A stretch of 64,000 nt of DNA from Bacillus cereus ATCC 14579 (lineage in GTDB: Bacteria; Bacillota; Bacilli; Bacillales; Bacillaceae_G), in contig NC_004722.1 in the NCBI RefSeq assembly GCF_000007825.1, forward strand, positions 4,504,501 through 4,568,500, written 5' to 3'. A program made the position numbers and the translations under genes. The notes beneath the pieces are model-generated. The model worked only from the letters and a program-made list of their open reading frames with translations. It searched no databases and was not told where the DNA came from. Shown one piece after another: positions 26,800 through 35,971 of this stretch (the stretch's first letter is position 1; every line of letters begins with the position of its first letter).

Positions 26800-29433
26800 T
26801 TATTTTGCGTCGTACCAAGTTGGACCGTAAGAATAATCAACTTTCAGCGGAACTGCAAGTTCAATCGCATGTTCCATTACTTCAGGTACAAGCTGCTCTA
26901 ATTTTTCGATTTCTTCTTTTGGTGCTTCAAATATTAATTCATCGTGTACTTGCAGAAGAAGACGCGCTTGTAATCCTTCTTCTTCTAAACGATCTGCCAT
27001 AATAATCATCGCTTTTTTAATAATATCTGCTGCAGTACCTTGAATTGGTGTATTCATCGCTGTACGCTCAGCGAAGCTACGCAAGTTAAAATTACGACTC
27101 GTAATTTCTGGAATATAACGGCGACGATTTAATAATGTAGCTACATATCCTTTTTGTTTCGCATCTTTTACGATGTCCTCCATGTATTCTTGTACACCAG
27201 GGAAACTTTCTAAATACTTTTCAATAAATTCCGCTGCTGCTTTTCTTGTAATTCCTAAGTTTTGTGAAAGACCATAATCACTAATACCATACACAATTCC
27301 GAAGTTAACAGCTTTCGCTTGTCGTCTCATATTTGAAGTTACTTCATCTTTTTCAACGCCAAATACATCCATAGCTGTTTTCGTATGAATATCCATGTCA
27401 TGTTGGAACGCTTCAACTAGCCCTTTATCATTTGCAATATGAGCTAATACACGCAGTTCGATTTGTGAATAATCAGCCGCATACATAATCCATCCTTCTT
27501 CTGATGGAACAAATGCCTGACGAATCTTTCTTCCTTCTTCTAATCGAATCGGGATATTTTGCAAGTTCGGATCCGTTGAACTTAATCGACCTGTTTGCGT
27601 TAACACTTGATTAAAGCGAGTATGAATTTTAGATGAATCTTCATGTACAACTTTCAGTAAACCTTCAATGTAAGTTGAATTTAGTTTCCCTAATTGACGA
27701 TAATGTAAAATATTTGGAATAATTTCATGGTGATTCATAAGCTTATCTAGTACATCAGCTGACGTAGAATAACCTGTTTTCGTCTTTTTAATAACCGGTA
27801 AGTTTAAGTTCTCAAACAGAATAACACCAAGCTGCTTCGGTGAATTAATATTAAACTCTGTTCCCGCAAGCTTATAGATTTCCTGTTCCATTTCCTTTAA
27901 TCTACCCGCAAGTTCTTCTCCCATATTACGAAGACGCTCTGTATCAACTTTTACACCCTTTACTTCCATATCAGCTAATACACGTGCAAGCGGCAATTCT
28001 AACTCTGTAAACAGTTCATATTGCTCATTCTTCTTTAACTCTTCAACGAATGTTTGCTTTACATCATATAATACATGCACTTTACGAGCCACATGCTCCG
28101 CGACTACCTTTAACTCTGGAACAGCACGTTTCGCACCTTTTCCGTAAACTTCTTCATCTGATTTCACAGCATGCGTTTCTTTCATTTTCGCTACAGTACA
28201 GAAATCTTTATCTGTATCAGCCGGGTCAAGTAAATAAGCAGCGATTAATAGATCAAAGTCAATCCCTTGCATATCTATCCCATTCCATTTCAGTGCAACG
28301 ATTGCACGCTTCGCATCAAATGTATGCTTTCTCATCTCTCCATCTGCAAGCCACTCTTTAAAAGCATCTGACTTAAGAGCAATGTCTGTCTGAATAAAGT
28401 AACATCCATTTTCATTTTGAATACCGAAACCTTGAATGTCTGCTTTATGATAGTTATCTTCTTGTACTTCAACGATAAGCGCACTATCTTGCTGAAGCAT
28501 TTCTTCTGTAACTTCTTCCACAATATCAAATGTAATATCATCTAATTCAGCTGGAGCTGTTTCTTCTGGCGTAACACCTAATTTATTTAAAAGAGATGTA
28601 AATCCTAAACTCTCGAACATTGGAATGACATCACTTGCTTCATATCCTTTATACGCCATATCATCCACATGAACTGTAATCGGCGCATCTGTAATAATAG
28701 TTGCAAGATCCTTACTCATAAGAGCTTGTTCTTTATTTTCTTCCAGTTTTTCTTTTAATTTCTTCCCACTTACTTGATCTAGATTTTCATACACTTCTTC
28801 AACCGTTCCAAACTGTGTTAACAATTTAATCGCCGTTTTTTCACCAACTCCTGGTACACCCGGAATATTATCTGATTGGTCTCCCATTAAACCTTTCATA
28901 TCGATAATTTGCTTTGGTGATAAGCTGTATTTTTCAAATAAAGCTTCTTTCGTATATTCATCCACTTCTGTAATCCCTTTTCGCGGAATACATACAAGCG
29001 TGTTATCAGAAACAAGTTGAAGTAAATCTTTATCTCCTGAAATAACTTTTACACTCGCCCCTTGCTCACTCGCTTCTTTCGCTAACGTTCCCATGATGTC
29101 ATCCGCTTCATAATTTTCTAATTCATAACGCGGTACATTGAACGCATCCAGCATCTCACGAATAAACGGGAACTGCTCTGATAATTCAGGTGGAGTCTTT
29201 TGACGTCCTCCTTTATACTCACTATACGTTTTATGACGGAACGTTGTTTTGCCTGCATCAAACGCCACTAACATATGAGTTGGCTTTTCTTCCTCTAATA
29301 TTCTCATTAACATCATTGTAAAACCGTAAATTGCGTTCGTATGTATACCTTTGTCGTTATTTAAAAGCGGTAGTGCAAAGAAAGCACGATACGCGATATT
29401 ATTACCATCTACTAATACGACCTTTTTTTCCAA
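26800..29433 (-). CDS. polA: DNA polymerase I
   Basis: Repair and Okazaki-fragment polymerase, 877 residues. It has an N-terminal 5'-3' exonuclease (VLVDGNNIAYRAFFAL, YEADDIMGTLA, GLMGDQSDNIPGVPGVGEKTA), a degenerate 3'-5' exonuclease (ALIVEVQED replaces the usual DxE site) and a complete polymerase domain (RRQAKAVNFGIVYGISDYGLS, LQVHDELIFE). Loss of proofreading is known in Bacillus Pol I. I chose TTG 29433, eight bases after GGAGG, over ATG 29475, which would add 14 residues and has no signal. Confidence 0.96.
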   Translation of the reverse strand: MEKKVVLVDGNNIAYRAFFALPLLNNDKGIHTNAIYGFTMMLMRILEEEKPTHMLVAFDAGKTTFRHKTYSEYKGGRQKTPPELSEQFPFIREMLDAFNVPRYELENYEADDIMGTLAKEASEQGASVKVISGDKDLLQLVSDNTLVCIPRKGITEVDEYTKEALFEKYSLSPKQIIDMKGLMGDQSDNIPGVPGVGEKTAIKLLTQFGTVEEVYENLDQVSGKKLKEKLEENKEQALMSKDLATIITDAPITVHVDDMAYKGYEASDVIPMFESLGFTSLLNKLGVTPEETAPAELDDITFDIVEEVTEEMLQQDSALIVEVQEDNYHKADIQGFGIQNENGCYFIQTDIALKSDAFKEWLADGEMRKHTFDAKRAIVALKWNGIDMQGIDFDLLIAAYLLDPADTDKDFCTVAKMKETHAVKSDEEVYGKGAKRAVPELKVVAEHVARKVHVLYDVKQTFVEELKKNEQYELFTELELPLARVLADMEVKGVKVDTERLRNMGEELAGRLKEMEQEIYKLAGTEFNINSPKQLGVILFENLNLPVIKKTKTGYSTSADVLDKLMNHHEIIPNILHYRQLGKLNSTYIEGLLKVVHEDSSKIHTRFNQVLTQTGRLSSTDPNLQNIPIRLEEGRKIRQAFVPSEEGWIMYAADYSQIELRVLAHIANDKGLVEAFQHDMDIHTKTAMDVFGVEKDEVTSNMRRQAKAVNFGIVYGISDYGLSQNLGITRKAAAEFIEKYLESFPGVQEYMEDIVKDAKQKGYVATLLNRRRYIPEITSRNFNLRSFAERTAMNTPIQGTAADIIKKAMIIMADRLEEEGLQARLLLQVHDELIFEAPKEEIEKLEQLVPEVMEHAIELAVPLKVDYSYGPTWYDAK

Positions 29434-29718
29434 AATTGAAACCTCCCCATACAAATTTGAAATGATTTTTTTCACAGAAAAAAACCGTTCCTTTCCTCTT
29501 TCTATATTAACATGACTAATAGAGAGAAGAAAAATAACGGCTATTTTCTTTCATATATAAAACAGACTTATATTGGCATAAAGGGAAGTGACGAGAACAG
29601 CTTAACTATTCTCGTCCAAAATTACTCCTTGGATGAAGGGGTTTTCATGTATTATATTAACAGAGCTTTATTAATATTTAATTAAGCCATTGTTAATATA
29701 TTGTAAACATCCTTCATC

Positions 29719-31482
29719 CTATTTTTCAGTTGCTGATTTCGGTAAAACAACTGTAAACGTTGTCCCTTCTCCAACTTCACTATCTACTGTAATCGTACCT
29801 TGATGCGCCTCAACTAAATGCTTTACGATCGACAATCCAAGGCCGGTACCACCAGTATTTCTACTTCTTGCTTTATCCACCCGGTAGAAACGTTCAAAAA
29901 TACGCGGAATTTCCTCTTTACTAATACCAATTCCAGTATCCGATACTTTTATATAAGCATTATATTTATCTTCCGCTAACTCTACTGAAACAACGCCTCC
30001 AGCCGGTGTATATACGATTGCGTTATTAATTAAATTAATAAAGATTTGTTTCAAACGACTTGGATCTCCAATAACAGAGGCACGTTTTAATACATTAACT
30101 TGTAAAGAGATTTCTTTTTCTCCTGCTTTATTATCAAGTACCATATGAATATCTTCAAGCAGCCCCTTCATATCAACGGTTCCCATATTTAATTTAAATC
30201 CTTGTTGTTCGATCTTCGACAAATCTAATAAATCTTCAATTAATCCTTGCATGCGCTCACTTTCTTTTAAAATAATGTGCAAGAAATGTTCGCAGAATTT
30301 TTTATTATCCATCGCTCCGTCTAAGAGTGTTTCTGAAAAACCTTTAATAGAAGTAATCGGTGTCTTTAATTCATGAGAAACATTCGCTAAAAAGTCTTTT
30401 CTCATTTGTTCTAATTTCTTTAACTCTGTTATGTCATGGAATACGAGAACAATCCCTTTCCATTCATGGTTTGTCCCGATAATCGGCGCTCCATATACTT
30501 CGAAATGCTTCCGTTCAATTCCAAGTGGCAATAACATTTGTTTACGCACTTTCACTTCTGTCATAAAGATTTCTTCTACAAGCTCAATAATTTCTGTATG
30601 ATGAAACGATTCATAATATAAGCGATCTAAATATTCTTCATCTGTTACGTGGAAAGTTTCCTTATAAGAGCGGTTTACAAGGTTTATATATCCTCGGCTA
30701 TCAATTAAAATCATTCCGCTTCCCATATTTTCAATTAACGTATGCAGACGATCTTGCTGCATTTCTTGTTCAAGTGTCATCTCTTGTAAATTTCGAGCTA
30801 AAATATTAATCGCTTTACTCAGCATCCCTGTTTCATCCGAATGACTTTCGTATGCACGTGCTTTATAATTACCCTTTGCCAATTCAATTGCAACTTTCGT
30901 AACCGATTCAATTGGCCTAATATATTGCCCTGTAATTTTCATACCTAAAAATACAACTACGAGACAAGCAATGACAAATCCGATAATTAATAATCCCCAC
31001 GTTTTTTGATGTACGTCTCTTAAAGGATCAATTATACTTTTCACCAAAATGTATCCTTGTTTTCCTTCTACATCTTGAACGAACACCGCATGATAAAATT
31101 CATTCTTTCGATCCGTTTCTTTCGTAATCACTTTACTTCGTTGTTTTGCCACTTCCGAAGAAAGTTCTTTAATCGTCTCTGGACTAAATGCCAATTCTTG
31201 TCCTTTTCTATATTGAACTTTCTTTTTTTCATCCAAAAATACGATAGAAGCTGGTATTTTTTCTTCTAACTTTTCAAATACGTATGGATTTTTTAAGACA
31301 TTATCAAACCCTTGCTCTTCTGCTAACGTCGCAACATACTCTGTCTCTTTTACCATTCTCTCTTTAGCATGATCTATATAGTAGTTTTCAAACACAGTTT
31401 CTAGTAATAAACCTAGTCCAACTAAAATAAATACAATAAGAGAAACAAATGTAAAAAGAAGCCTGGAACGAAATTTATTCAT
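29719..31482 (-). CDS. phoR: PhoR-type sensor histidine kinase
   Basis: Membrane sensor of the phosphate-limitation system, 587 residues. Two membrane helices flank an extracytoplasmic loop (about 10-30 and 165-185), followed by HAMP (about 185-240), PAS (about 240-350), HisKA with the H box NVSHELKTPITSIKGF (about 365), and HATPase with N, G1 and G2 boxes (INNAIVYT, DTGIGISKEE, GTGLGLSIV). It overlaps the end of phoP by 8 bp. The pair lies beside polA and mdh as in B. subtilis. Confidence 0.92.
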   Translation of the reverse strand: MNKFRSRLLFTFVSLIVFILVGLGLLLETVFENYYIDHAKERMVKETEYVATLAEEQGFDNVLKNPYVFEKLEEKIPASIVFLDEKKKVQYRKGQELAFSPETIKELSSEVAKQRSKVITKETDRKNEFYHAVFVQDVEGKQGYILVKSIIDPLRDVHQKTWGLLIIGFVIACLVVVFLGMKITGQYIRPIESVTKVAIELAKGNYKARAYESHSDETGMLSKAINILARNLQEMTLEQEMQQDRLHTLIENMGSGMILIDSRGYINLVNRSYKETFHVTDEEYLDRLYYESFHHTEIIELVEEIFMTEVKVRKQMLLPLGIERKHFEVYGAPIIGTNHEWKGIVLVFHDITELKKLEQMRKDFLANVSHELKTPITSIKGFSETLLDGAMDNKKFCEHFLHIILKESERMQGLIEDLLDLSKIEQQGFKLNMGTVDMKGLLEDIHMVLDNKAGEKEISLQVNVLKRASVIGDPSRLKQIFINLINNAIVYTPAGGVVSVELAEDKYNAYIKVSDTGIGISKEEIPRIFERFYRVDKARSRNTGGTGLGLSIVKHLVEAHQGTITVDSEVGEGTTFTVVLPKSATEK

Positions 31483-32194
31483 TCCCTTTTGGCTCCTCTA
31501 ATTTATATCCTAAACCACGTATCGTTTTAATGTACGTCGGTTTTTTCGTATTTTGTTCAATTTTATCGCGCAAATGGCTAATATGAACATCAACAATTCG
31601 TGTATCACCAGCAAAATCGTAATTCCATACAGCACTTAGTAATTGATCACGTGTTAACACGCGACTTTTATTTTTCGCAAGATACACAAGTAGTTCAAAT
31701 TCTTTTGGTGTTAATTCAAGCTTTCTTCCTTGGAAATAAGCCTCATAAAATTCCGGTAAAATTTTAAGTTCTGCAATTGTGATGCTATCTTCATCTGGCG
31801 CTTCTGCAACTTGTTCTTCTTGTTGTAATTTCGTACGACGCAAAATCGCCTTCACACGAGCAACAACTTCTCTTGGACTAAATGGCTTTGTCATATAATC
31901 ATCCGCCCCAAGTTCAAGGCCTAGCACCTTATCAAACTCATCATCTTTTGCCGTTAACATTAAAATCGGCGTCATAACGCGCTGCAATCGTAATTCTTTA
32001 CACACTTCCATACCATCCATTTTCGGAAGCATTAAATCTAATATAATTAAATCTGGGCGTTCTGTTGTCGCTTTTTGAAGCGCCATTTCTCCATCCATCG
32101 CTGTTATAACTTCAAACCCAGCTTGTTGTAAATTAAATTCGATTAAAGTTAAGATAAATTCCTCATCATCAACTACTAAAATACGATTGTTCAT
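31475..32194 (-). CDS. phoP: PhoP-type response regulator
   Basis: OmpR-family regulator, 239 residues. The receiver domain carries VDDEEFIL and the phospho-acceptor in DLIILDLMLPKMDG (D53-like), LTAKDDEFDKVLGLELGADDYMTKPF. The C-terminal winged helix shows RKLELTPKEFELLVYLAKN and DTRIVDVHISHLRDKIE. It is the first gene of the two-gene operon with phoR. Confidence 0.93.
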   Translation of the reverse strand: MNNRILVVDDEEFILTLIEFNLQQAGFEVITAMDGEMALQKATTERPDLIILDLMLPKMDGMEVCKELRLQRVMTPILMLTAKDDEFDKVLGLELGADDYMTKPFSPREVVARVKAILRRTKLQQEEQVAEAPDEDSITIAELKILPEFYEAYFQGRKLELTPKEFELLVYLAKNKSRVLTRDQLLSAVWNYDFAGDTRIVDVHISHLRDKIEQNTKKPTYIKTIRGLGYKLEEPKGNE

Positions 32195-32356
32195 TCTTTT
32201 CCTCCAAGTTATAGACTTGAAACCTTCTTCATCCTAGTATTTTCCCCGTTATTCTCATCATACTAGAAAACAAGGTCCCTCTCAATATAATTGTCTATTC
32301 ATGGAGATCGTTTGTGTAGAATTGAGAAAATAGAAGTAATTACGATTCACCTGCAA

Positions 32357-32593
32357 CTACACAGGATTTTGCCAAACTTTATAGATTGCTCTCTCTTCTT
32401 TAAAGCTCACTTCCGTATGAACTATAAAATCTTGATTTTGTGCTAGGAAAAACGAAAGAGCATACGCTATTTTATAATCTGGTGTTTCATATCCATCAAA
32501 TACTCTCCCGTACATTTCATTCGCAACCCCGTCTGCCCACACTTCAGCTTCTCTTACCGTTTCAAAGATCACGTCTTCTCTTTTCCACCTCAC
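32357..32593 (-). CDS. Small protein of unknown function, 78 residues
   Basis: I do not recognise the family. The sequence is acidic and aromatic-rich with REAEVWADGVANEMYGRVFDGYETPDYKIAYALSFF in the centre, which could be one helical domain, and a short strand at the end (AIYKVWQNPV). The ATG follows AGGAGTGGTTTTTTAGGTG. No membrane segment is visible. Confidence 0.55.
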   Translation of the reverse strand: MRWKREDVIFETVREAEVWADGVANEMYGRVFDGYETPDYKIAYALSFFLAQNQDFIVHTEVSFKEERAIYKVWQNPV

Positions 32594-32682
32594 CTAAAAA
32601 ACCACTCCTTTAATTGACTTCAATTACCGATAATTATATTATTAATCTTAATATATAAATTAATAATATAAGGAGGTCTATT

Positions 32683-32814
32683 ATGCGACTAATACTATCC
32701 ATTCTATCTTTAGCAGTCACATGTATCCTTGCTTTTAACGCTCCGAGCTGGGATACGATTAAAACGGGGTGCTCAGAATTTGCTGAAGGGTTCAAAGAAG
32801 GGTTCTTCAACTAA
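32683..32814 (+). CDS. Small secreted or membrane peptide, 43 residues
   Basis: Forty-three residues from an ATG at 32683 that follows AAGGAGGTCTATT, a strong ribosome binding site. The first 19 residues are hydrophobic (LILSILSLAVTCILAF), followed by a polar part ending in EGFKEGFFN. It is closed by a strong terminator. The short length and good signals suggest a real gene; function unknown. The hydrophobic start could be a membrane anchor or signal peptide. Confidence 0.6.
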   Translation: MRLILSILSLAVTCILAFNAPSWDTIKTGCSEFAEGFKEGFFN

Positions 32815-32815
32815 A

Positions 32816-32858
32816 AATAGCGCTAGCATCCTTATTAAAGGTATGCTAGCGCTATTCA
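32816..32858. terminator. Bidirectional terminator
   Basis: AATAGCGCTAGCAT (32816-32829) and ATGCTAGCGCTATT (32843-32856) are perfect 14-bp arms. It closes both the 43-residue gene and the convergent MaoC-like gene. Confidence 0.85.
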
Positions 32859-32871
32859 TATTTTCATCTTT

Positions 32872-33345
32872 TTAAAAATTATCTAATGCTTTTTCCATAA
32901 TAGAAACTGATTTAAAAGGTGGCGTTACTGTTAATGAACCTTTCACAACAGTTTCTCCTTTTTCATCATGAGCAGATACAAGCATATCAATTGTATGTTC
33001 CTCCTCAGAAACAGCCACAACTTCAAAGTGGATTTGTAACGTTTCATAATGGTGAACATGTTTCACGAATGTAAGGTCCTTTCTCGTAATATGACTTCCT
33101 GGACCCGGTAAATATTTCGTAACCGCCGTTGTAATCATTCCCGTTAGCATAATGCTTGGTACAATCGGCTTTTCATACGGAGTTTGGGATGCGTAATCAT
33201 GCTGAATATATAATGGATTGGCATCATTCGTTAACCCTAAGTACAATAACAAATCTTTATCCTCAATTTTTTCAGTGATAGATAATTTCTCTCCTACTGT
33301 AATTTCATCCATTTTACGACCAATTTGAACTTTTTTCTTTAACAT
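32872..33345 (-). CDS. MaoC-like hot-dog fold dehydratase
   Basis: The 157-residue protein shows the MaoC/R-specific enoyl-CoA hydratase pattern: LGLTNDANPLYIQHDYA (Asp-His dyad region, about residue 38-54) and YEKPIVPSIMLTGMITTAVTKYLPGPGSHI. Such proteins hydrate trans-2-enoyl-CoA or a related thioester. It is downstream of mdh, transcribed in the same direction; the substrate is unknown. Start ATG follows GGAGGGGGTTGTAAC. Confidence 0.82.
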   Translation of the reverse strand: MLKKKVQIGRKMDEITVGEKLSITEKIEDKDLLLYLGLTNDANPLYIQHDYASQTPYEKPIVPSIMLTGMITTAVTKYLPGPGSHITRKDLTFVKHVHHYETLQIHFEVVAVSEEEHTIDMLVSAHDEKGETVVKGSLTVTPPFKSVSIMEKALDNF

Positions 33346-33518
33346 GTTACAACCCCCTCCGATTTTTTCACCTTATTATCCTACTAAAAGCGATACCTTA
33401 TCCGAAATTTACTATGATGAGGGCAATGTATAGTATAAATCTACAGTTTCATTATAGGATATTACAAATGATAGCGTTTTCATATTATTTCAAAAAAACA
33501 ATTCGGTAAATAGTAGAA

Positions 33519-33546
33519 AAAGATTCGGAATCCCGAATCTTTTTCA
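33519..33546 (-). terminator. Terminator after mdh
   Basis: AGATTCGG (33521-33528) and CCGAATCT (33533-33540) form a hairpin, with T-rich flanks. Confidence 0.85.
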
Positions 33547-33560
33547 CTACTATTCAATTA

Positions 33561-34499
33561 TTAAACAAGAACTTTCATTACATTACGTACAGATTCTACA
33601 GAGCGATCTAACGCTTCTTTTTCATCTGCAAGAAGTTCTAATTCAATAATTTTTTCAATTCCGTTACCACCTAGAATTACTGGTACCCCTAAGTAAAGGT
33701 CACTATAACCATACTCACCTTCAAGGTACGCAATAGCTGGTAATATACGGCGTTGATCTTTTAAGATTGCTTCTGTCATTTCAACTAAAGAAGCTGCTGG
33801 TGCGTAATATGCACTACCGTTTCCTAATAAGCCTACAATCTCACCGCCACCTTTACGTGTACGTTCTACGATTGCTTCTAAACGCTCTTTCGGAATTAAC
33901 GTTTCTAACGGAATACCGCCTGCATAAGAATAACGCACAAGAGGTACCATGTCGTCACCGTGTCCGCCAAGAACAAATCCTGTAATGTCTTTTACAGAAA
34001 GATTTAATTCTTGTGCGATGAATGTACGGAAACGAGCTGTATCTAATACACCCGATTGGCCGATTACACGCTCTTTCGGGAATCCTGCTTCTTTAAATAC
34101 AGAATATGTCATTGCATCAACTGGATTTGTTAACACAACAATAATTGCATTTGGTGAATGTTTTGCAATGTCGCGCGTAATACTTTTCATAATTTTAGAG
34201 TTTGTTGCTACTAAGTCATCACGGCTCATACCAGGCTTACGTGCAATACCTGCTGTAATAACGACAACGTCAGAATCAGCAGTATCTGCGTAATCAGATG
34301 TTCCAATAATGTTAGCATCAAAACCTTGTACTGGGCTCGCTTCTAACATATCTAACGCTTTCCCTTTTGTTGGATTTTCCAGTTGTGGAATGTCCACTAA
34401 TACAACATCTGCAAGTTCTTTTTGTGCTAATAAGAATGCCGTTGTTGCTCCTGTAAATCCTGCACCGATGACTGAAACCTTCTTGCGTTTGATTGTCAT
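33561..34499 (-). CDS. mdh: Malate dehydrogenase
   Basis: NAD-dependent TCA-cycle enzyme of the LDH-like type, 312 residues. Visible are the Rossmann motif VSVIGAGFTGATTAF, the VVITAGIARKPGMSRDDL loop, NPVDAMTYSVFK, and the catalytic His in LGGHGDDMVPLVRYS (about residue 180). It follows icd by 19 bp in the citZ-icd-mdh order. Confidence 0.97.
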   Translation of the reverse strand: MTIKRKKVSVIGAGFTGATTAFLLAQKELADVVLVDIPQLENPTKGKALDMLEASPVQGFDANIIGTSDYADTADSDVVVITAGIARKPGMSRDDLVATNSKIMKSITRDIAKHSPNAIIVVLTNPVDAMTYSVFKEAGFPKERVIGQSGVLDTARFRTFIAQELNLSVKDITGFVLGGHGDDMVPLVRYSYAGGIPLETLIPKERLEAIVERTRKGGGEIVGLLGNGSAYYAPAASLVEMTEAILKDQRRILPAIAYLEGEYGYSDLYLGVPVILGGNGIEKIIELELLADEKEALDRSVESVRNVMKVLV

Positions 34500-34518
34500 A
34501 ATTTACCCCCCGCTTTAA

Positions 34519-35811
34519 TTATGCGTTTTTGATTATCGCTACATCCATGTTTTTAATAAGTTCATTAGCGAACTCAGAACATTTCACTTCTGTTGCACCT
34601 TCCATTAAGCGTGCGAAATCATAAGTTACTACTTTTGAAGCAATTGTTTTCTCAACAGAAGCAGTTACTAATTTCGCAGCTTCGTTCCATCCTAAGTGTT
34701 CTAATAATAATACACCTGAAAGAAGAACAGAAGATGGGTTTACTTTATCTAAACCTGCATATTTTGGAGCTGTACCGTGTGTAGCTTCAAAGATAGCATG
34801 TCCAGTCACATAGTTAATGTTTGCACCAGGTGCAATACCAATTCCACCTACTTGTGCAGCAAGTGCATCAGAGATATAGTCACCATTTAAGTTCATTGTT
34901 GCAACAACATCGAACTCACGTGGACGAGTTAAAATTTGTTGTAAGAAGATGTCTGCAATAGAATCTTTTACGATGATTTTTCCAGCCACTTCAGCGTCTG
35001 CCATCGCTTTATTCGCTGCATCTTTACCATCTTTTTCAACGATACGATCGTATTCAGCCCAAGTAAATACTTTGTCGCCGAATTCTTGTTCCGCTACTTC
35101 GTAACCCCAGTTTTTGAAAGCACCTTCTGTAAATTTCATAATGTTTCCTTTATGAACTAATGTAACAGAAGAGCGTTTTTCGTTAATTGCATATTGAATT
35201 GCAGCACGAACAAGACGCTTTGTCCCTTCTTCTGAAATTGGCTTAATACCAATACCAGATGTTTCTGGGAAGCGAATTTTATTAACACCCATTGCTTCTT
35301 TTAAGAAAGCAAGAACTTTTTCTGCTTCTGGAGATCCTTGCGCATATTCAATTCCAGCATAAATGTCTTCTGTATTTTCACGGAAAATAACCATATCAGT
35401 ATCTTCCGGACGTTTTACAGGTGAAGGAACACCTTCAAAATAACGAACTGGACGTAGACATACATATAAATCTAATTCTTGACGAAGTGCTACGTTTAGA
35501 GAACGAATACCACCGCCAACTGGAGTTGTAAGTGGACCTTTAATCGCGATTAAATATTCACGAATTAAGTTTAAAGTTTCTTCTGGTAACCACTCGCCTG
35601 TTTGGTTGAATGCTTTTTCCCCTGCAAGCACTTCTTTCCAAACGATTTTCTTCTCACCATCATAAGCTTTTTCAACTGCTGCTTCTAGTACGCGAGATGC
35701 AGCTGCCCAAATATCAGGACCAATTCCATCTCCCTCGATAAATGGAATAATCGGATTGTTTGGTACATTCATAACACCATTAGTTACAGTAATTTTTTCA
35801 CCTGTCGTCAA
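34519..35811 (-). CDS. icd: Isocitrate dehydrogenase, NADP type
   Basis: TCA-cycle enzyme that oxidises isocitrate to 2-oxoglutarate, 430 residues. It has IPFIEGDGIGPDIW, the active-site loop PVGGGIRSLNVALRQELDLYVCLRP with the Ser that is phosphorylated in E. coli, NIMKFTEGAFKNWGYE, DSIADIFLQQ, MNLNGDYISDALAAQ and HGTAPKYAGLDKVNP. I chose TTG 35811 (GGGGG about eight bases upstream); ATG 35826 has no signal and would add five residues. A NINYVTGH segment has Val at the position where close relatives, from memory, have Glu. Confidence 0.95.
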   Translation of the reverse strand: MTTGEKITVTNGVMNVPNNPIIPFIEGDGIGPDIWAAASRVLEAAVEKAYDGEKKIVWKEVLAGEKAFNQTGEWLPEETLNLIREYLIAIKGPLTTPVGGGIRSLNVALRQELDLYVCLRPVRYFEGVPSPVKRPEDTDMVIFRENTEDIYAGIEYAQGSPEAEKVLAFLKEAMGVNKIRFPETSGIGIKPISEEGTKRLVRAAIQYAINEKRSSVTLVHKGNIMKFTEGAFKNWGYEVAEQEFGDKVFTWAEYDRIVEKDGKDAANKAMADAEVAGKIIVKDSIADIFLQQILTRPREFDVVATMNLNGDYISDALAAQVGGIGIAPGANINYVTGHAIFEATHGTAPKYAGLDKVNPSSVLLSGVLLLEHLGWNEAAKLVTASVEKTIASKVVTYDFARLMEGATEVKCSEFANELIKNMDVAIIKNA

Positions 35812-35971
35812 TGTGATAACCCCCATGTTTGAAATTTCATATGTATGAAACTGAGGGAATAACCCCTCAGTTCAAACCGTTAGTCAAATTAAAATATTCT
35901 AATCATTACATCTTTCCGAAAAAATCAGACTTTTGAAAGCGTATTTTCACTATCAAAATAGTGTTATTCGC

